Part shown: one piece after another, positions 34,008 through 48,264 of the stretch | How positions within the stretch are numbered: the first letter of the stretch is position 1 | Layout of the letters: each line of letters opens with the position of its first letter | Assembly (NCBI GenBank): GCA_934047225.1 | Contig: CAKOHE010000025.1 | Location: forward strand, 95,001 to 159,000 | Source: Ypsolopha sequella | Lineage: Eukaryota; Arthropoda; Insecta; Lepidoptera; Ypsolophidae | Length of the DNA: 64,000 bases | Direction: 5' to 3' | Notes under the pieces: model-generated | Databases searched by the model: none | Told to the model about the DNA's origin: nothing | The model's input: only the letters and a program-made list of their open reading frames with translations | Program-made: the position numbers and the translations under genes

Positions 34008-34524
34008 AAAAAGGCCGGTTTTTCAAACCGCTCTTAAAGGTGGTCACAGAGGAGGCCTTTTCATACAAACTTTCTAAGTAATATTTAAGAAGACGCAATA
34101 AATTTATAGAATTTAATTGAGAATATAAACAATGTACATTTAACATATTTTTCGCAAATTGTATAATTATTGCTTAGATACTCGAATATCAGGTTTTCAA
34201 AAATGAAGTCATTTCGTCTGATTTGCGTCGGTGTGCGGCTCACGAACACGGCACTTACAAACACAAACACAGCAGTCTTGTGTAAACATGAGTGCATTCT
34301 GAAATCTAAAGCAACATGATTCCATCTTTGAATGTAATTTTTAATCAAACTTAAATAAGACAATAAGTTGTAATGAGATAATAATTATTGACCAATACCT
34401 AAATAAAGCAAAATGAATGTTTTTCATTCATTTTTTATTAGATTTTATTCATATACTTGTATTAATTCCCGAAAATTATTAAATTTTTGAACGATTCTTC
34501 ATCGTAAGCCGTCTGTCAAACATT
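34008..34524. repeat. Satellite spacer S11, class I with 1-bp insertion
   Basis: 517 bp: tttatagaattt replaces tttatgaattt, which shifts and breaks the minus-strand frame. It also has ggtcacagag for ggtaacagag. Preceded by the 1229-bp array next to BEL copy 2. Confidence 0.95.
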
Positions 34525-35567
34525 GGTAGATTGGTAGATTGGTAGATTGGTAGAGTGGTAGATTGGTAGATTGGTAGATTGGTAGATTGGTAGATTGGTA
34601 GATTGGTAGATTGGTAGATTGGTAGGTTGGTAGATTGGTAGATTGGTAGATTGGTAGATTGGTAGATTGGTAAATTGGTAGATTGGTAGATTGGTAGATT
34701 GGTAGATTGGTAGATTGGTAGATTGGTAGATTGGTAGAGTGGTAGATTGGTAGATTGGTAGATTGGTAGATTGGTAGATTGGTAGATAAGTAGATTGGTA
34801 GATTGGAAGATTGGTAGATTGGTAGATTGGTAGATTGGTAGATTGGTAGATTGGTAGATTGGTAGATTGGTAGATTGGTAGATTGGTAGATTGGTAGATT
34901 GGTAGATTGGTAGATTGGTAGATTAGATTGGTAGATTGGTAGATTGGTAGATTAGATTGGTAGATTGGTAGATTAGTAGATTGGTAGATTGGTAGATTGG
35001 TAGATTGGTAGATTGGTAGATTGGTAGATTGGTAGATTGGTAGATTGGTAGATTGGTAGATTGGTAGAGTGGTAGATTGGTGGATTGGTAGATTGGTAGA
35101 TTGGTAGATTGGTAGATTGGTAGATTGGTAGATTAGTAGATTGGTAGATTGGTAGATTGGTAGATTGGTAGATTGGTAGATTGGTAGATTGGTAGATTGG
35201 TAGATTGGTAGATTAGTAGATTGGTAGATTGGTAGATTGGTAGATTGGTAGATTGGTAGATTGGTAGATTGGTAGATTGGTAGATTGGTAGATTAGATTG
35301 GTAGATTGGTAGATTGGTAGATTAGATTGGTAGATTGGTAGATTGGTAGATTGGTAGATTGGTAGATTGGTAGATTGGTAGATTGGTAGATTGGTAGATT
35401 GGTAGATTGGTAGATTGGTAGATTGGTAGGTAGGTAGGTAGGTAGGTAGGTAGGTAGGTAGGTTGGTAGGTAGGTTGGTAGGTAGGTAGGTAGATTGGTA
35501 GATTGGGAGATTGGTAGATTGGTAGATTGGTAGATTGGTAGGTAGGTAGGTAGGTAGGTAGGTAGGT

Positions 35568-36083
35568 AAATAGGCCGGTTTTTCAAACCGCTCTTAAAGG
35601 TGGTAACAGAGGAGGCCTTTTCATACAAACTTTCTAAGTAATATTTAAGACGACGCAATAAATTCATGAATTTAATTGAGAATATAAACAATGTACATTT
35701 AACATATTTTTCGCAAATTGTATAATTATTGCTTAGATACTCGAATATCAGGTTTTCAAAAATGAAGTCATTTCGTCTGATTTGCGTCGGTGTGCGGCTC
35801 ACGAACACGGCACTTACAAACACAAACATAGCAGTCTTGTGTAAACATGAGTGCATTCTGAAATCTAAAGCAACATGATTCCATCTTTGAATGTAATTTT
35901 TATTCAAACTTAAATAAGACAATAAGTTGTAATGAGATAATAATTATTGACCAATACCTAAATAAAGCAAAATGAATGTTTTTCATTCATTTTTTATTAG
36001 ATTTTATTCATATACTTGTATTAATTCCCGAAAATTATTAAATTTTTGAACGATTCTTCATCGTAAGCCGTCTGTCAAACATT
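35568..36083. repeat. Satellite spacer S12, class V
   Basis: Starts aaatagg, with private changes aagacgacg and tattcaaac; preceded by a GGTA tract and gattgggag. Confidence 0.95.
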
Positions 36084-36898
36084 GGTAGATTGGTAGATTG
36101 GTAGATTGGTAGATTGGTAGATTGGTAGATTGGTAGATTGGTAGATTGGTAGATTGGTAGAGTGGTAGATTGGTAGATTGGTAGATTGGTAGATTGGTAG
36201 ATTGGTAGATTGGTAGATTGGTAGATTGGTAGATTGGTAGATTGGTAGATTGGTAGATTGGTAGATTGGTAGATTGGTAGATTGGTAGATTGGTAGATTG
36301 GTAGATTGGTAGATTGGTAGATTGGTAGATTGGTAGATTGGTAGATTGGTAGATTGGTAGATTGGTAGATTGGTAGATTGGTAGATTAGATTGGTAGATT
36401 GGTAGATTAGTAGATTGGTAGATTGGTAGATTGGTAGATTGGTAGATTAGATTGGTAGATTGGTAGATTAGATTGGTAGATTGGTAGATTAGTAGATTGG
36501 TAGATTGGTAGATTGGTAGATTGGTAGATTGGTAGATTGGTAGATTGGTTGATTGGTAGATTGGTAGATTGGTAGATTGGTAGATTGGTAGAGTGGTAGA
36601 TTGGTAGATTGGTAGATTTGTAGATTGGTAGATTGGTAGATTGGTAGATTGGTAGATTGGTAGATTAGTAGATTGGTAGATTGGTAGATTGGTAGATTGG
36701 TAGATTTGGTAGATTGGTAGATTGGTAGATTAGTAGATTGGTAGATTGGTAGATTGGTAGATAAGTAGATTGGTAGATTGGTAGATTGGAAGATTGGTAG
36801 ATTGGTAGATTGGTAGATTGGTAGATTGGTAGATTGGTAGATTGGTAGATTGGTAGATTGGTAGATTGGTAGATTGGTAGATTGGTAGGTAGGTAGGT

Positions 36899-37414
36899 AA
36901 AAAGGCCGGTTTTTCAAACCGCTCTTAAAGGTGGTAACAGAGGAGGCCTTTTCATACAAACTTTCTAAGTAATATTTAAGAAGACGCAATAAATTCATGA
37001 ATTTAATTGAGAATATAAACAATGTACATTTAACATATTTTTCGCAAATTGTATAATTATTGCTTAGATACTCGAATATCAGGTTTTCAAAAATGAAGTC
37101 ATTTCGTCTGATTTGCGTCGGTGTGCGGCTCACGAACACGGCACTTACAAACACAAACACAGCAGTCTTGTGTAAACATGAGTGCATTCTGAAATCTAAA
37201 GCAACATGATTCCATCTTTGAATGTAATTTTTAATCAAACTTAAATAAGACAATAAGTTGTAATGAGATAATAATTATTGACCAATACCTAAATAAAGCA
37301 AAATGAATGTTTTTCATTCATTTTTTATTAGATTTTATTCATATACTTGTATTAATTCCCGAAAATTATTAAATTTTTGAACGATTCTTCATCGTAAGCC
37401 GTCTGTCAAACATT
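36899..37414. repeat. Satellite spacer S13, class I
   Basis: Counterpart of S6 at offset 16,693; its array shares the gattggttgatt and gatttggta variants. Confidence 0.95.
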
Positions 37415-38303
37415 GGTAGATTGGTAGATTGGTAGATTGGTAGATTGGTAGAGTGGTAGATTGGTAGATTGGTAGATTGGTAGATTGGTAGATTGGTAGA
37501 TTGGTAGATTGGTAGATTGGTAGATTGGTAGATTGGTAGATTGGTAGATTGGTAGATTGGTAGATTGGTAGATTGGTAGATTGGTAGATTGGTAGATTGG
37601 TAGAGTGGTAGATTGGTAGATTGGTAGATTGGTAGATTGGTAGATAAGTAGATTGGTAGATTGGAAGATTGGTAGATTGGTAGATTGGTAGATTGGTAGA
37701 TTGGTAGATTGGTAGATTGGTAGATTGGTAGATTGGTAGATTGGTAGATTGGTAGATTGGTAGATTGGTAGATTGGTAGATTGGTAGATTGGTAGATTGG
37801 TAGATTGGTAGATTAGATTGGTAGATTGGTAGATTGGTAGATTAGATTGGTAGATTGGTAGATTAGTAGATTGGTAGATTGGTAGATTGGTAGATTGGTA
37901 GATTGGTAGATTGGTAGATTGGTAGATTGGTAGATTGGTAGATTGGTAGAGTGGTAGATTGGTGGATTGGTAGATTGGTAGATTGGTAGATTGGTAGATT
38001 GGTAGATTGGTAGATTAGTAGATTGGTAGATTGGTAGATTGGTAGATTGGTAGATTGGTAGATTGGTAGATTGGTAGATTGGTAGATTAGTAGATTGGTA
38101 GATTGGTAGATAAGTAGATTGGTAGATTGGTAGATTGGAAGATTGGTAGATTGGTAGATTGGTAGATTGGTAGATTGGTAGATTGGTAGATTGGTAGATT
38201 GGTAGATTGGTAGATTGGTAGATTGGTAGATTGGTAGATTGGTAGATTGGTAGATTGGTAGATTGGTAGATTGGTAGATTGGTAGGTAGGTAGGTAGGTA
38301 GGT

Positions 38304-38819
38304 AAAAAGGCCGGTTTTTCAAACCGCTCTTAAAGGTGGTAACAGAGGAGGCCTTTTCATACAAACTTTCTAAGTAATATTTAAGAAGACGCAATAAATT
38401 TATGAATTTAATTGAGAATATAAACAATGTACATTTAACATATTTTTCGCAAATTGTATAATTATTGCTTAGATACTCGAATATCAGGTTTTTAAAAATG
38501 AAGTCATTTCGTCTGATTTGCGTCGGTGTGCGGCTCACGAACACGGCACTTACAAACACAAACATAGCAGTCTTGTGTAAACATGAGTGCATTCTGAAAT
38601 CTAAAGCAACATGATTCCATCTTTGAATGTAATTTTTAATCAAACTTAAATAAGACAATAAGTTGTAATGAGATAATAATTATTGACCAATACCTAAATA
38701 AAGCAAAATGAATGTTTTTCATTAATTTTTTATTAGATTTTATTCATATACTTGTATTAATTCCCGAAAATTATTAAATTTTTGAACGATTCTTCATCGT
38801 AAGCCGTCTGTCAAACATT
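38304..38819. repeat. Satellite spacer S14, class II
   Basis: Counterpart of S7; preceded by an 889-bp array. Confidence 0.95.
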
Positions 38820-40413
38820 GGTAGATTGGTAGATTGGTAGATTGGTAGATTGGTAGAGTGGTAGATTGGTAGATTGGTAGATTGGTAGATTGGTAGATTG
38901 GTAGATTGGTAGATTGGTAGATTGGTAGATTGGTAGATTGGTAGATTGGTAGATTGGTAGATTGGTAGATTGGTAGATTGGTAGATTGGTAGATTGGTAG
39001 ATTGGTAGATTGGTAGATTGGTAGAGTGGTAGATTGGTAGATTGGTAGATTGGTAGATTGGTAGATAAGTAGATTGGTAGATTGGAAGATTGGTAGATTG
39101 GTAGATTGGTAGATTGGTAGATTGGTAGATTGGTAGATTGGTAGATTGGTAGATTGGTAGATTGGTAGATTGGTAGATTGGTAGATTGGTAGATTGGTAG
39201 ATTGGAAGATTGGTAGATTGGTAGATTAGATTGGTAGATTGGTAGATTGGTAGATTGGTAGATTGGTAGATTGGTAGATTAGTAGATTGGTAGATTGGTA
39301 GATTGGTAGAGTGGTAGATTGGTAGATTGGTAGATTGGTAGATTGGTAGATAAGTAGATTGGTAGATTGGAAGATTGGTAGATTGGTAGATTGGTAGATT
39401 GGTAGATTGGTAGATTGGTAGATTGGTAGATTGGTAGATTGGTAGATTGGTAGATTGGTAGATTGGTAGATTGGTAGATTGGTAGAGTGGTAGATTGGTA
39501 GATTGGTAGATTGGTAGATTGGTAGATAAGTAGATTGGTAGATTGGAAGATTGGTAGATTGGTAGATTGGTAGAGTGGTAGATTGGTAGATTGGTAGATT
39601 GGTAGATTGGTAGATTGGTAGATTGGTAGATTGGTAGATTGGTAGATTGGTAGATTGGTAGATTGGTAGATTGGTAGATTGGTAGATTGGTAGATTGGTA
39701 GATTGGTAGATTGGTAGATTGGTAGATTGGTAGATTGGTAGATTGGTAGATTGGTAGATTGGTAGATTGGTAGAGTGGTAGATTGGTAGATTGGTAGATT
39801 GGTAGATTGGTAGATAAGTAGATTGGTAGATTGGAAGATTGGTAGATTGGTAGATTGGTAGATTGGTAGATTGGTAGATTGGTAGATTGGTAGATTGGTA
39901 GATTGGTAGATTGGTAGATTGGTAGATTGGTAGATTGGTAGATTGGTAGATTGGTAGATTGGTAGATTGGTAGATTGGTAGATTAGATTGGTAGATTGGT
40001 AGATTGGTAGATTAGATTGGTAGATTGGTAGATTAGTAGATTGGTAGATTGGTAGATTGGTGGATTGGTAGATTGGTAGATTGGTAGATTGGTAGATTGG
40101 TAGATTGGTAGAGTGGTAGATTGGTGGATTGGTAGATTGGTAGATTGGTAGATTGGTAGATTGGTAGATTGGTAGATTAGTAGATTGGTAGATTGGTAGA
40201 TTGGTAGATTGGTAGATTGGTAGATTGGTAGATTGGTAGATTAGTAGATTGGTAGATTGGTAGATTGGTAGATAAGTAGATTGGTAGATTGGTAGATTGG
40301 AAGATTGGTAGATTGGTAGATTGGTAGATTGGTAGATTGGTAGATTGGTAGATTGGTAGATTGGTAGATTGGTAGATTGGTAGATTGGTAGGTAGGTAGG
40401 TAGGTAGGTAGGT

Positions 40414-40929
40414 AAAAAGGCCGGTTTTTCAAACCGCTCTTAAAGGTGGTAACAGAGGAGGCCTTTTCATACAAACTTTCTAAGTAATATTTAAGAAGAC
40501 GCAATAAATTTATGAATTTAATTGAGAATATAAACAATGTACATTTAACATATTTTTCGCAAATTGTATAATTATTGCTTAGATACTCGAATATCAGGTT
40601 TTTAAAAATGAAGTCATTTCGTCTGATTTGCGTCGGTGTGCGGCTCACGAACACGGCACTTACAAACACAAACATAGCAGTCTTGTGTAAACATGAGTGC
40701 ATTCTGAAATCTAAAGCAACATGATTCCATCTTTGAATGTAATTTTTAATCAAACTTAAATAAGACAATAAGTTGTAATGAGATAATAATTATTGACCAA
40801 TACCTAAATAAAGCAAAATGAATGTTTTTCATTAATTTTTTATTAGATTTTATTCATATACTTGTATTAATTCCCGAAAATTATTAAATTTTTGAACGAT
40901 TCTTCATCGTAAGCCGTCTGTCAAACATT
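40414..40929. repeat. Satellite spacer S15, class II
   Basis: Class II; preceded by a 1594-bp array, the longest in the window, with internal segment repeats similar to the array before S3. Confidence 0.95.
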
Positions 40930-41621
40930 GGTAGATTGGTAGATTGGTAGATTGGTAGATTGGTAGAGTGGTAGATTGGTAGATTGGTAGTTTGGTAGAT
41001 TGGTAGATTGGTAGATTGGTAGATTGGTAGATTGGTAGATTGGTAGATTGGTAGATTGGTAGATTGGTAGATTGGTAGATTGGTAGATTGGTAGATTGGT
41101 AGATTGGTAGATTGGTAGATTGGTAGATTGGTAGATTGGTAGAGTGGTAGATTGGTAGATTGGTAGATTGGTAGATAAGTAGATTGGTAGATTGGAAGAT
41201 TGGTAGATTGGTAGATTGGTAGATTGGTAGATTGGTAGATTGGTAGATTGGTAGATTGGTAGATTGGTAGATTGGTAGATTGGTAGATTGGTAGATTGGT
41301 AGATTGGTAGATTGATAGATTGGAAGATTGGTAGATTGGTAGATTAGATTGGTAGATTGGTAGATTGGTAGATTGGTAGATTAGTAGATTGGTAGATTGG
41401 TAGATTGGTAGATAAGTAGATTGGTAGATTGGTAGATTGGAAGATTGGTAGATTGGTAGATTGGTAGATTGGTAGATTGGTAGATTGGTAGATTGGTAGA
41501 TTGGTAGATTGGTAGATTGGTAGATTGGTAGATTGGTAGATTGGTAGATTGGTAGATTGGTAGATTGGTAGATTGGTAGATTGGTAGATTGGTAGATTGG
41601 TAGGTAGGTAGGTAGGTAGGT

Positions 41622-42137
41622 AAAAAGGCCGGTTTTTCAAACCGCTCTTAAAGGTGGTAACAGAGGAGGCCTTTTCATACAAACTTTCTAAGTAATATTT
41701 AAGAAGACGCAATAAATTCATGAATTTAATTGAGAATATAAACAATGTACATTTAACATATTTTTCGCAAATTGTATAATTATTGCTTAGATACTCGAAT
41801 ATCAGGTTTTCAAAAATGAAGTCATTTCGTCTGATTTGCGTCGGTGTGCGGCTCACGAACACGGCACTTACAAACACAAACATAGCAGTCTTGTGTAAAC
41901 ATGAGTGCATTCTGAAATCTAAAGCAACATGATTCCATCTTTGAATGTAATTTTTAATCAAACTTAAATAAGACAATAAGTTGTAATGAGATAATAATTA
42001 TTGACCAATACCTAAATAAAGCAAAATGAATGTTTTTCATTAATTTTTTATTAGATTTTATTCATATACTTGTATTAATTCCCGAAAATTATTAAATTTT
42101 TGAACGATTCTTCATCGTAAGCCGTCTGTCAAACATT
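41622..42137. repeat. Satellite spacer S16, class III
   Basis: Class III; preceded by a 692-bp array with private variants (gtagtttgg, attgatagattggaag). Confidence 0.95.
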
Positions 42138-42652
42138 GGTAGATTGGTAGATTGGTAGATTGGTAGATTGGTAGATTGGTAGATTGGTAGATTGGTAGAG
42201 TGGTAGATTGGTAGATTGGTAGATTGGTAGATTGGTAGATTGGTAGATTGGTAGATTGGTAGATTGGTAGAGTGGTAGATTGGTGGATTGGTAGATTGGT
42301 AGATTGGTAGATTGGTAGATTGGTAGATTGGTAGATTGGTAGATTAGTAGATTGGTAGATTGGTAGATTGGTAGATTGGTAGATTGGTAGATTGGTAGAT
42401 TGGTAGATTGGTAGATTGGTAGATTAGTAGATTGGTAGATTGGTAGATTGGTAGATAAGTAGATTGGTAGATTGGTAGATTGGAAGATTGGTAGATTGGT
42501 AGATTGGTAGATTGGTAGATTGGTAGATTGGTAGATTGGTAGATTGGTAGATTGGTAGATTGGTAGATTGGTAGATTGGTAGATTGGTAGATTGGTAGAT
42601 TGGTAGATTGGTAGATTGGTAGATTGGTAGGTAGGTAGGTAGGTAGGTAGGT

Positions 42653-43168
42653 AAAAAGGCCGGTTTTTTAAACCGCTCTTAAAGGTGGTAACAGAAGAGG
42701 CCTTTTCATACAAACTTTCTAAGTAATATTTAAGAAGACGCAATAAATTCATGAATTTAATTGAGAATATAAACAATGTACATTTAACATATTTTTCGCA
42801 AATTGTATAATTATTGCTTAGATACTCGAATATCAGGTTTTCAAAAATGAAGTCATTTCGTCTGATTTGCGTCGGTGTGCGGCTCACGAACACGGCACTT
42901 ACAAACACAAACATAGCAGTCTTGTGTAAACATGAGTGCATTCTGAAATCTAAAGCAACATGATTCCATCTTTGAATGTAATTTTTAATCAAACTTAAAT
43001 AAGACAATAAGTTGTAATGAGATAATAATTATTGACCAATACCTAAATAAAGCAAAATGAATGTTTTTCATTCATTTTTTATTAGATTTTATTCATATAC
43101 TTGTATTAATTCCCGAAAATTATTAAATTTTTGAACGATTCTTCATCGTAAGCCGTCTGTCAAACATT
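42653..43168. repeat. Satellite spacer S17, class IV
   Basis: Class IV with a private change in the first hairpin loop (cggttttttaaaccg); preceded by a 515-bp array. Confidence 0.95.
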
Positions 43169-43970
43169 GGTAGATTGGTAGATTGGTAGATTGGTAGATT
43201 GGTAGATTGGTAGATTGGTAGAGTGGTAGATTGGTAGATTGGTAGATTGGTAGATTGGTAGATTGGTAGATTGGTAGATTGGTAGATTGGTAGATTGGTA
43301 GATTGGTAGATTGGTAGATTGGTAGATTGGTAGATTGGTAGATTGGTAGATTGGTAGATTGGTAGATTGGTAGATTGGTAGATTAGATTGGTAGATTGGT
43401 AGATTGGTAGTTTAGATTGGTAGATTGGTAGATTAGTAGATTGGTAGATTGGTAGATTGGTAGATTGGTAGATTGGTAGATTGGTAGATAAGATTGGTAG
43501 ATTGGTAGATTGGTAGATTAGTAGATTGGTAGATTGGTAGATTGGTAGATTGGTAGATTGGTAGATTGGTAGATTGGTAGATTGGTAGATTGGTAGAATG
43601 GTAGATTGGTAGATTGGTAGATTGGTAGATTGGAAGATTGGTAGATTGGTAGATTGGTAGATTGGTAGATTGGTAGATTGGTAGAGTGGTAGATTGGTAG
43701 ATTGGTAGATTGGTAGATTGGTAGATTGGTAGATTGGTAGATTGGTAGATTGGTAGATTGGTAGATTGGTAGATTGGTAGATTGGTAGATTGGTAGATTG
43801 GTAGATTGGTAGATTGGTAGATTGGTAGATTGGTAGGTAGGTAGGTGGGTAGGTAGGTAGGTAGGTTGGTAGGTAGGTTGGTAGGTAGGTAGGTAGATTG
43901 GTAGATTGGGAGATTGGTAGATTGGTAGATTGGTAGATTGGTAGGTAGGTAGGTAGGTAGGTAGGTAGGT

Positions 43971-44486
43971 AAATAGGCCGGTTTTTCAAACCGCTCTTAA
44001 AGGTGGTAACAGAGGAGGCCTTTTCATACAAACTTTCTAAGTAATATTTAAGAAGACGCAATAAATTCATGAATTTAATTGAGAATATAAACAATGTACA
44101 TTTAACATATTTTTCGCAAATTGTATAATTATTGCTTAGATACTCGAATATCAGGTTTTCAAAAATGAAGTCATTTCGTCTGATTTGCGTCGGTGTGCGG
44201 CTCACGAACACGGCACTTACAAACACAAACATAGCAGTCTTGTGTAAACATGAGTGCATTCTGAAATCTAAAGCAACATGATTCCATCTTTGAATGTAAT
44301 TTTTAATCAAACTTAAATAAGACAATAAGTTGTAATGAGATAATAATTATTGACCAATACCTAAATAAAGCAAAATGAATGTTTTTCATTCATTTTTTAT
44401 TAGATTTTATTCATATACTTGTATTAATTCCCGAAAATTATTAAATTTTTGAACGATTCTTCATCGTAAGCCGTCTGTCAAACATT
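43971..44486. repeat. Satellite spacer S18, class V
   Basis: Starts aaatagg; preceded by an 802-bp array with a GGTA tract (one ggtggg change) and gattgggag. The array shares gtttagatt and gataagatt variants with the one before S22. Confidence 0.95.
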
Positions 44487-45356
44487 GGTAGATTGGTAGA
44501 TTGGTAGATTGGTAGATTGGTAGATTGGTAGATTGGTAGAGTGGTAGATTGGTAGATTGGTAGATTGGTAGATTGGTAGATTGGTAGATTGGTAGATTGG
44601 TAGATTGGTAGATTGGTAGATTGGTAGATTGGTAGATTGGTAGATTGGTAGATTGGTAGATTGGTAGATTGGTAGATTGGTAGATTGGTAGATTGGTAGA
44701 TTGGTAGATTGGTAGATTTGTAGATTGGTAGATTGGTAGATTAGTAGATTGGTAGATTGGTAGATTGGTAGATTGGTAGATTGGTAGATTGGTAGATTGG
44801 TAGATTGGTAGATAAGATTGGTAGATTGGTAGATTGGTAGATTAGATTGGTAGATTGGTAGATTAGTAGATTGGTAGATTGGTAGATTGGTAGATTGGTA
44901 GATTGGTAGATTGGTAGATTGGTAGATTGGTAGATTAGATTGGTAGATTGGTAGATTGGTAGATTAGTAGATTGGTAGATTGGAAGATTGGTAGATTGGT
45001 AGATTGGTAGATTGGTAGATTGGTAGATTGGTAGATTGGTAGATTTGTAGAGTGGTAGATTGGTAGATTGGTAGATTGGTAGATTGGTAGATTGGTAGAT
45101 TGGTAGATTGGTAGATTGGTAGATTGGTAGATTAGATTGGTAGATTGGTAGATTGGTAGATTAGTAGATTGGTAGATTGGTAGATTGGTAGATTGGTAGA
45201 TTAATAGATTGGTAGATTGGTAGATTGGTAGAATGGTAGATTGGTAGATTGGTAGATTGGTAGATTGGAAGATTGGTAGATTGATAGATTGGTAGATTGG
45301 TAGATTGGTAGATTGGTAGATTGGTAGATTGGTAGATTGGTAGATTGGTAGATTGG

Positions 45357-45444
45357 TAGGTAGGTAGGTAGGTAGGTAGGTAGGTAGGTAGGTAGGTAGG
45401 TAGGTAGGTAGGTAGGTAGGTAGGTTGGTAGGTAGGTAGGTAGA
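45357..45444. repeat. GGTA tetramer tract, longest example
   Basis: About 16 consecutive GGTA units and then a ggttggta interruption. Similar tracts lie at about 24,721-24,793, 35,427-35,494, 43,834-43,894, 48,884-48,948, 50,892-50,954, 52,892-52,954, 53,770-53,837, 54,677-54,735, 55,569-55,630, 56,440-56,496, 57,514-57,580 and 61,351-61,411, always shortly before a class V, VI or VII spacer. Every array also ends in 2-7 GGTA units directly at its spacer. Confidence 0.9.
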
Positions 45445-45517
45445 TTGGTAGATTGGTAGATTGGTAGATTGGTAGATTGGTAGATTGGTACATTGGTAGG
45501 TAGGTAGGTAGGTAGGT

Positions 45518-46033
45518 AAAAAGGCCGGTTTTTCAAACCGCTCTTAAAGGTGGTAACAGAGGAGGTCTTTTCATACAAACTTTCTAAGTAATATTTAAGA
45601 AGACGCAATAAATTCATAAATTTAATTGAGAATATAAACAATGTACATTTAACATATTTTTCGCAAATTGTATAATTATTGCTTAGATACTCGAATATCA
45701 GGTTTTCAAAAATGAAGTCATTTCGTCTGATTTGCGTCGGTGTGCGGCTCACGAACACGGCACTTACAAACACAAACACAGCAGTCTTGTGTAAACATGA
45801 GTGCATTCTGAAATCTAAAGCAACATGATTCCATTTTTGAATGTAATTTTTAATCAAACTTAAATAAGACAATAAGTTGTAATGAGATAATAATTATTGA
45901 CCAATACCTAAATAAAGCAAAATGAATGTTTTTCATTAATTTTTTATTAGATTTTATTCATATACTTGTATTAATTCCCGAAAATTATTAAATTTTTGAA
46001 CGATTCTTCATCGTAAGCCGTCTGTCAAACATT
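45518..46033. repeat. Satellite spacer S19, class VI
   Basis: gaggaggtc, cataaattt, acacagc, catttttg and cattaat. The preceding 1031-bp array has the longest GGTA tract in the window (45,357-45,444) and the gtacattgg variant typical of class VI. It matches S32 at every noted base. Confidence 0.95.
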
Positions 46034-46661
46034 GGTAGATTGGTAGATTGGTAGATTGGTAGATTGGTAGAGTGGTAGATTGGTAGATTGGTAGATTGGT
46101 AGATTGGTAGATTGGTAGATTGGTAGATTGGTAGATTGGTAGATTGGTAGATTGGTAGATTGGTAGATTGGTAGATTGGTAGATTGGTAGATTGGTAGAT
46201 TGGTAGATTGGTAGATTGGTAGATTGGTAGATTGGTAGAGTGGTAGATTGGTAGATTGGTAGATTGGTAGATTGGTAGATAAGTAGATTGGTAGATTGGA
46301 AGATTGGTAGATTGGTAGATTGGTAGATTGGTAGATTGGTAGATTGGTAGATTGGTAGATTGGTAGATTGGTAGATTGGTAGATTGGTAGATTGGTAGAT
46401 TGGTAGATTGGTAGATTGGTAGATTGGTAGATTGGAAGATTGGTAGATTGGTAGATTAGATTGGTAGATTGGTAGATTGGTAGATTGGTAGATTGGTAGA
46501 TTAGTAGATTGGTAGATTGGTAGATTGGTAGATAAGTAGATTGGTAGATTGGTAGATTGGAAGATTGGTAGATTGGTAGATTGGTAGATTGGTAGATTGG
46601 TAGATTGGTAGATTGGTAGATTGGTAGATTGGTAGATTGGTAGGTAGGTAGGTAGGTAGGT

Positions 46662-47177
46662 AAAAAGGCCGGTTTTTCAAACCGCTCTTAAAGGTGGTAA
46701 CAGAGGAGGCCTTTTCATACAAACTTTCTAAGTAATATTTAAGAAGACGCAATAAATTCATGAATTTAATTGAGAATATAAACAATGTACATTTAACATA
46801 TTTTTCGCAAATTGTATAATTATTGCTTAGATACTCGAATATCAGATTTTCAAAAATGAAGTCATTTCGTCTGATTTGCGTCGGTGTGCGGCTCACGAAC
46901 ACGGCACTTACAAACACAAACATAGCAGTCTTGTGTAAACATGAGTGCATTCTGAAATCTAAAGCAACATGATTCCATCTTTGAATGTAATTTTTAATCA
47001 AACTTAAATAAGACAATAAGTTGTAATGAGATAATAATTATTGACCAATACCTAAATAAAGCAAAATGAATGTTTTTCATTAATTTTTTATTAGATTTTA
47101 TTCATATACTTGTATTAATTCCCGAAAATTATTAAATTTTTGAACGATTCTTCATCGTAAGCCGTCTGTCAAACATT
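46662..47177. repeat. Satellite spacer S20, class III
   Basis: Class III with cagattttc for caggttttc, a change otherwise seen only in S33. Confidence 0.95.
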
Positions 47178-47748
47178 GGTAGATTGGTAGATTGAGAGAT
47201 TGGTAGATTGGTAGATTGGTAGATTGGTAGATTGGTAGATTGGTAGATTGGTAGAGTGGTAGATTGGTAGATTGGTAGATTGGTAGATTGGTAGATTGGT
47301 AGATTGGTAGATTGGTAGAGTGGTAGATTGGTGGATTGGTAGATTGGTAGATTGGTAGATTGGTAGATTGGTAGATTGGTAGATTGGTAGATTAGTAGAT
47401 TGGTAGATTGGTAGATTGGTAGATTGGTAGATTGGTAGATTGGTAGATTGGTAGATTAGTAGATTGGTAGATTGGTAGATTGGTAGATAAGTAGATTGGT
47501 AGATTGGTAGATTGGAAGATTGGTAGATTGGTAGATTGGTAGATTGGTAGATTGGTAGATTGGTAGATTGGTAGATTGGTAGATTGGTAGATTGGTGGAT
47601 TGGTAGATTGGTAGATTGGTAGATTGGTAGATTGCTAGATTGGTAGATTGGTAGATTGGTAGATTGGTAGATTGGTAGATTGGTAGATTGGTAGATTGGT
47701 AGATTGGTAGATTGGTAGATTGGTAGGTAGGTAGGTAGGTAGGTAGGT

Positions 47749-48264
47749 AAAAAGGCCGGTTTTTCAAACCGCTCTTAAAGGTGGTAACAGAAGAGGCCTT
47801 TTCATACAAACTTTCTAAGTAATATTTAAGAAGACGCAATAAATTCATGAATTTAATTGAGAATATAAACAATGTACATTTAACATATTTTTCGCAAATT
47901 GTATAATTATTGCTTAGATACTCGAATATCAGGTTTTCAAAAATGAAGTCATTTCGTCTGATTTGCGTCGGTGTGCGGCTCACGAACACGGCACTTACAA
48001 ACACAAACATAGCAGTCTTGTGTAAACATGAGTGCATTCTGAAATCTAAAGCAACATGATTCCATCTTTGAATGTAATTTTTAATCAAACTTAAATAAGA
48101 CAATAAGTTGTAATGAGATAATAATTATTGACCAATACCTAAATAAAGCAAAATGAATGTTTTTCATTCATTTTTTATTAGATTTTATTCATATACTTGT
48201 ATTAATTCCCGAAAATTATTAAATTTTTGAACGATTCTTCATCGTAAGCCGTCTGTCAAACATT
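47749..48264. repeat. Satellite spacer S21, class IV
   Basis: Class IV; the preceding 571-bp array has gattgagag near its start and gattgctag near its end, both shared with the array before S34. Confidence 0.95.
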
